From: Nocardiopsis_C rhodophaea | GTDB lineage: Bacteria; Actinomycetota; Actinomycetes; Streptosporangiales; Streptosporangiaceae | Direction of reading: 5' to 3' | Assembly (NCBI RefSeq): GCF_039530945.1 | Contig: NZ_BAAAPC010000011.1 | Location: forward strand, 161,892-225,891 | DNA: 64,000 bases | Notes under the pieces: model-generated | What the model was told of the DNA's origin: nothing | Databases searched by the model: none | The model's input: only the letters and a program-made list of their open reading frames with translations | Program-made: the position numbers and the translations under genes | Shown: in pieces, positions 63,896 to 64,000 of the stretch | How positions within the stretch are numbered: the stretch's first letter is position 1 | Layout of the letters: the number at the start of each line of letters is the position of its first letter

Positions 63896-64000
63896 TCATG
63901 AGTGTGGTGCGATGCTGCGGAGCCAGAGCATCGCACCACACAGGTGGAGTCCGGCCTCGTAGCTCTGCGGGGTCTTGTCGAAGCGGGTCGCTATGCCGCG
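63896..64000 (-). CDS. IS5-family transposase, C-terminal fragment at window edge
   Basis: Only the last 34 codons are in the window, ending at TGA (63896-63898). The translation contains RGIATRFDKTPQSYEAGLHL and ends in APHS. IATRFDK followed by SYEA is the C-terminal signature of IS5-type (DDE) transposases in actinomycetes. A 15-base-pair perfect hairpin lies inside these codons. Confidence 0.85.
   Translation of the reverse strand, partial: RGIATRFDKTPQSYEAGLHLCGAMLWLRSIAPHS
63902..63941. repeat. 15-bp perfect inverted repeat at the transposase 3' end
   Basis: GTGTGGTGCGATGCT (63902-63916) and AGCATCGCACCACAC (63927-63941) pair fully around a 10-base loop. It encodes part of the transposase C terminus and lies within about 30-70 bases of the IS end. 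It may act as a transcription terminator or block read-through from outside. Confidence 0.7.

Larger units (their letters stand above)
63874..64000 (-). mobile_element. Right end of an IS5-family insertion sequence (runs off window)
   Basis: From about 63874 the HAD frame is lost and IS sequence begins, with CTAG (63874-63877) fitting the YTAR target used by IS5-group elements. The outer end begins GTCCTGTCTGG. The other end and the target duplicate are outside the window. Confidence 0.7.

Overview
The window is high-GC actinomycete chromosome. It has dense GC-rich third positions, GTG and TTG starts, lipobox lipoproteins, PadR, LysR, TetR and CGNR regulators, an HspR-type heat-shock operator before lon and an IdeR-type iron box. 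The gene content would suit a Nocardiopsaceae-like soil actinomycete, but that assignment is inference because no 16S rRNA or tRNA gene is present. No CRISPR array, origin or complete prophage was seen.

Layout. 0-3.1 kb: accessory DNA with a divergent cold-shock protein that appears to use an ATT start, then a lower-GC three-gene run (small ESX/EspC-like protein, small hypothetical, membrane protein). 3.1-13.5 kb: regulator/transporter pairs (LysR with MFS; PadR with a membrane partner; an ABC exporter; a Gfo/Idh/MocA oxidoreductase and MFS divergent from a CGNR regulator) and an Excalibur surface protein. 13.5-17 kb: lon under a HAIR-like operator, and an ArsR/SRPBCC pair with a very readable promoter-operator. 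17-21.7 kb: a complete aliphatic sulfonate uptake and desulfonation operon (ssuD, flavin reductase, ssuC, ssuB, ssuA). 21.8-33 kb: an IS66-type transposase remnant, an AT-rich small membrane gene, a 2188-residue RHS protein and a 1151-residue LamG protein. This is the most unusual region: a secreted or surface RHS system whose C-terminal module I do not recognise, with a candidate membrane immunity gene.

33-48 kb: an alpha-glucoside-type ABC importer, small zinc-knuckle and membrane proteins, two tandem paralogous small secreted proteins with a lipoprotein, a fructosamine kinase-like protein with a low-molecular-weight tyrosine phosphatase, a signalling cluster (Rcp1-like receiver, CHASE3 histidine kinase, receiver-PP2C phosphatase), and heme oxygenase with a TetR regulator. 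47-55.4 kb: exonuclease, asparaginase, ferredoxin reductase overlapping a ferredoxin tail to tail, prolyl aminopeptidase, acyl-CoA synthetase and DAHP synthase. Several intergenic hairpins here share the word CCGTTGATCT.

55.8-60.6 kb: a tandem glycine riboswitch followed by gcvT, gcvH, glyA and sdaA, a path from glycine through serine to pyruvate; gcvP is not in the window. 60.6-64 kb: a Doc-family toxin divergent from a ribbon-helix-helix protein, a CBS protein, a small Cys-rich secreted protein, an FhuF-like iron reductase behind an iron box, and a HAD hydrolase gene broken by an IS5-type insertion sequence that runs off the right edge.
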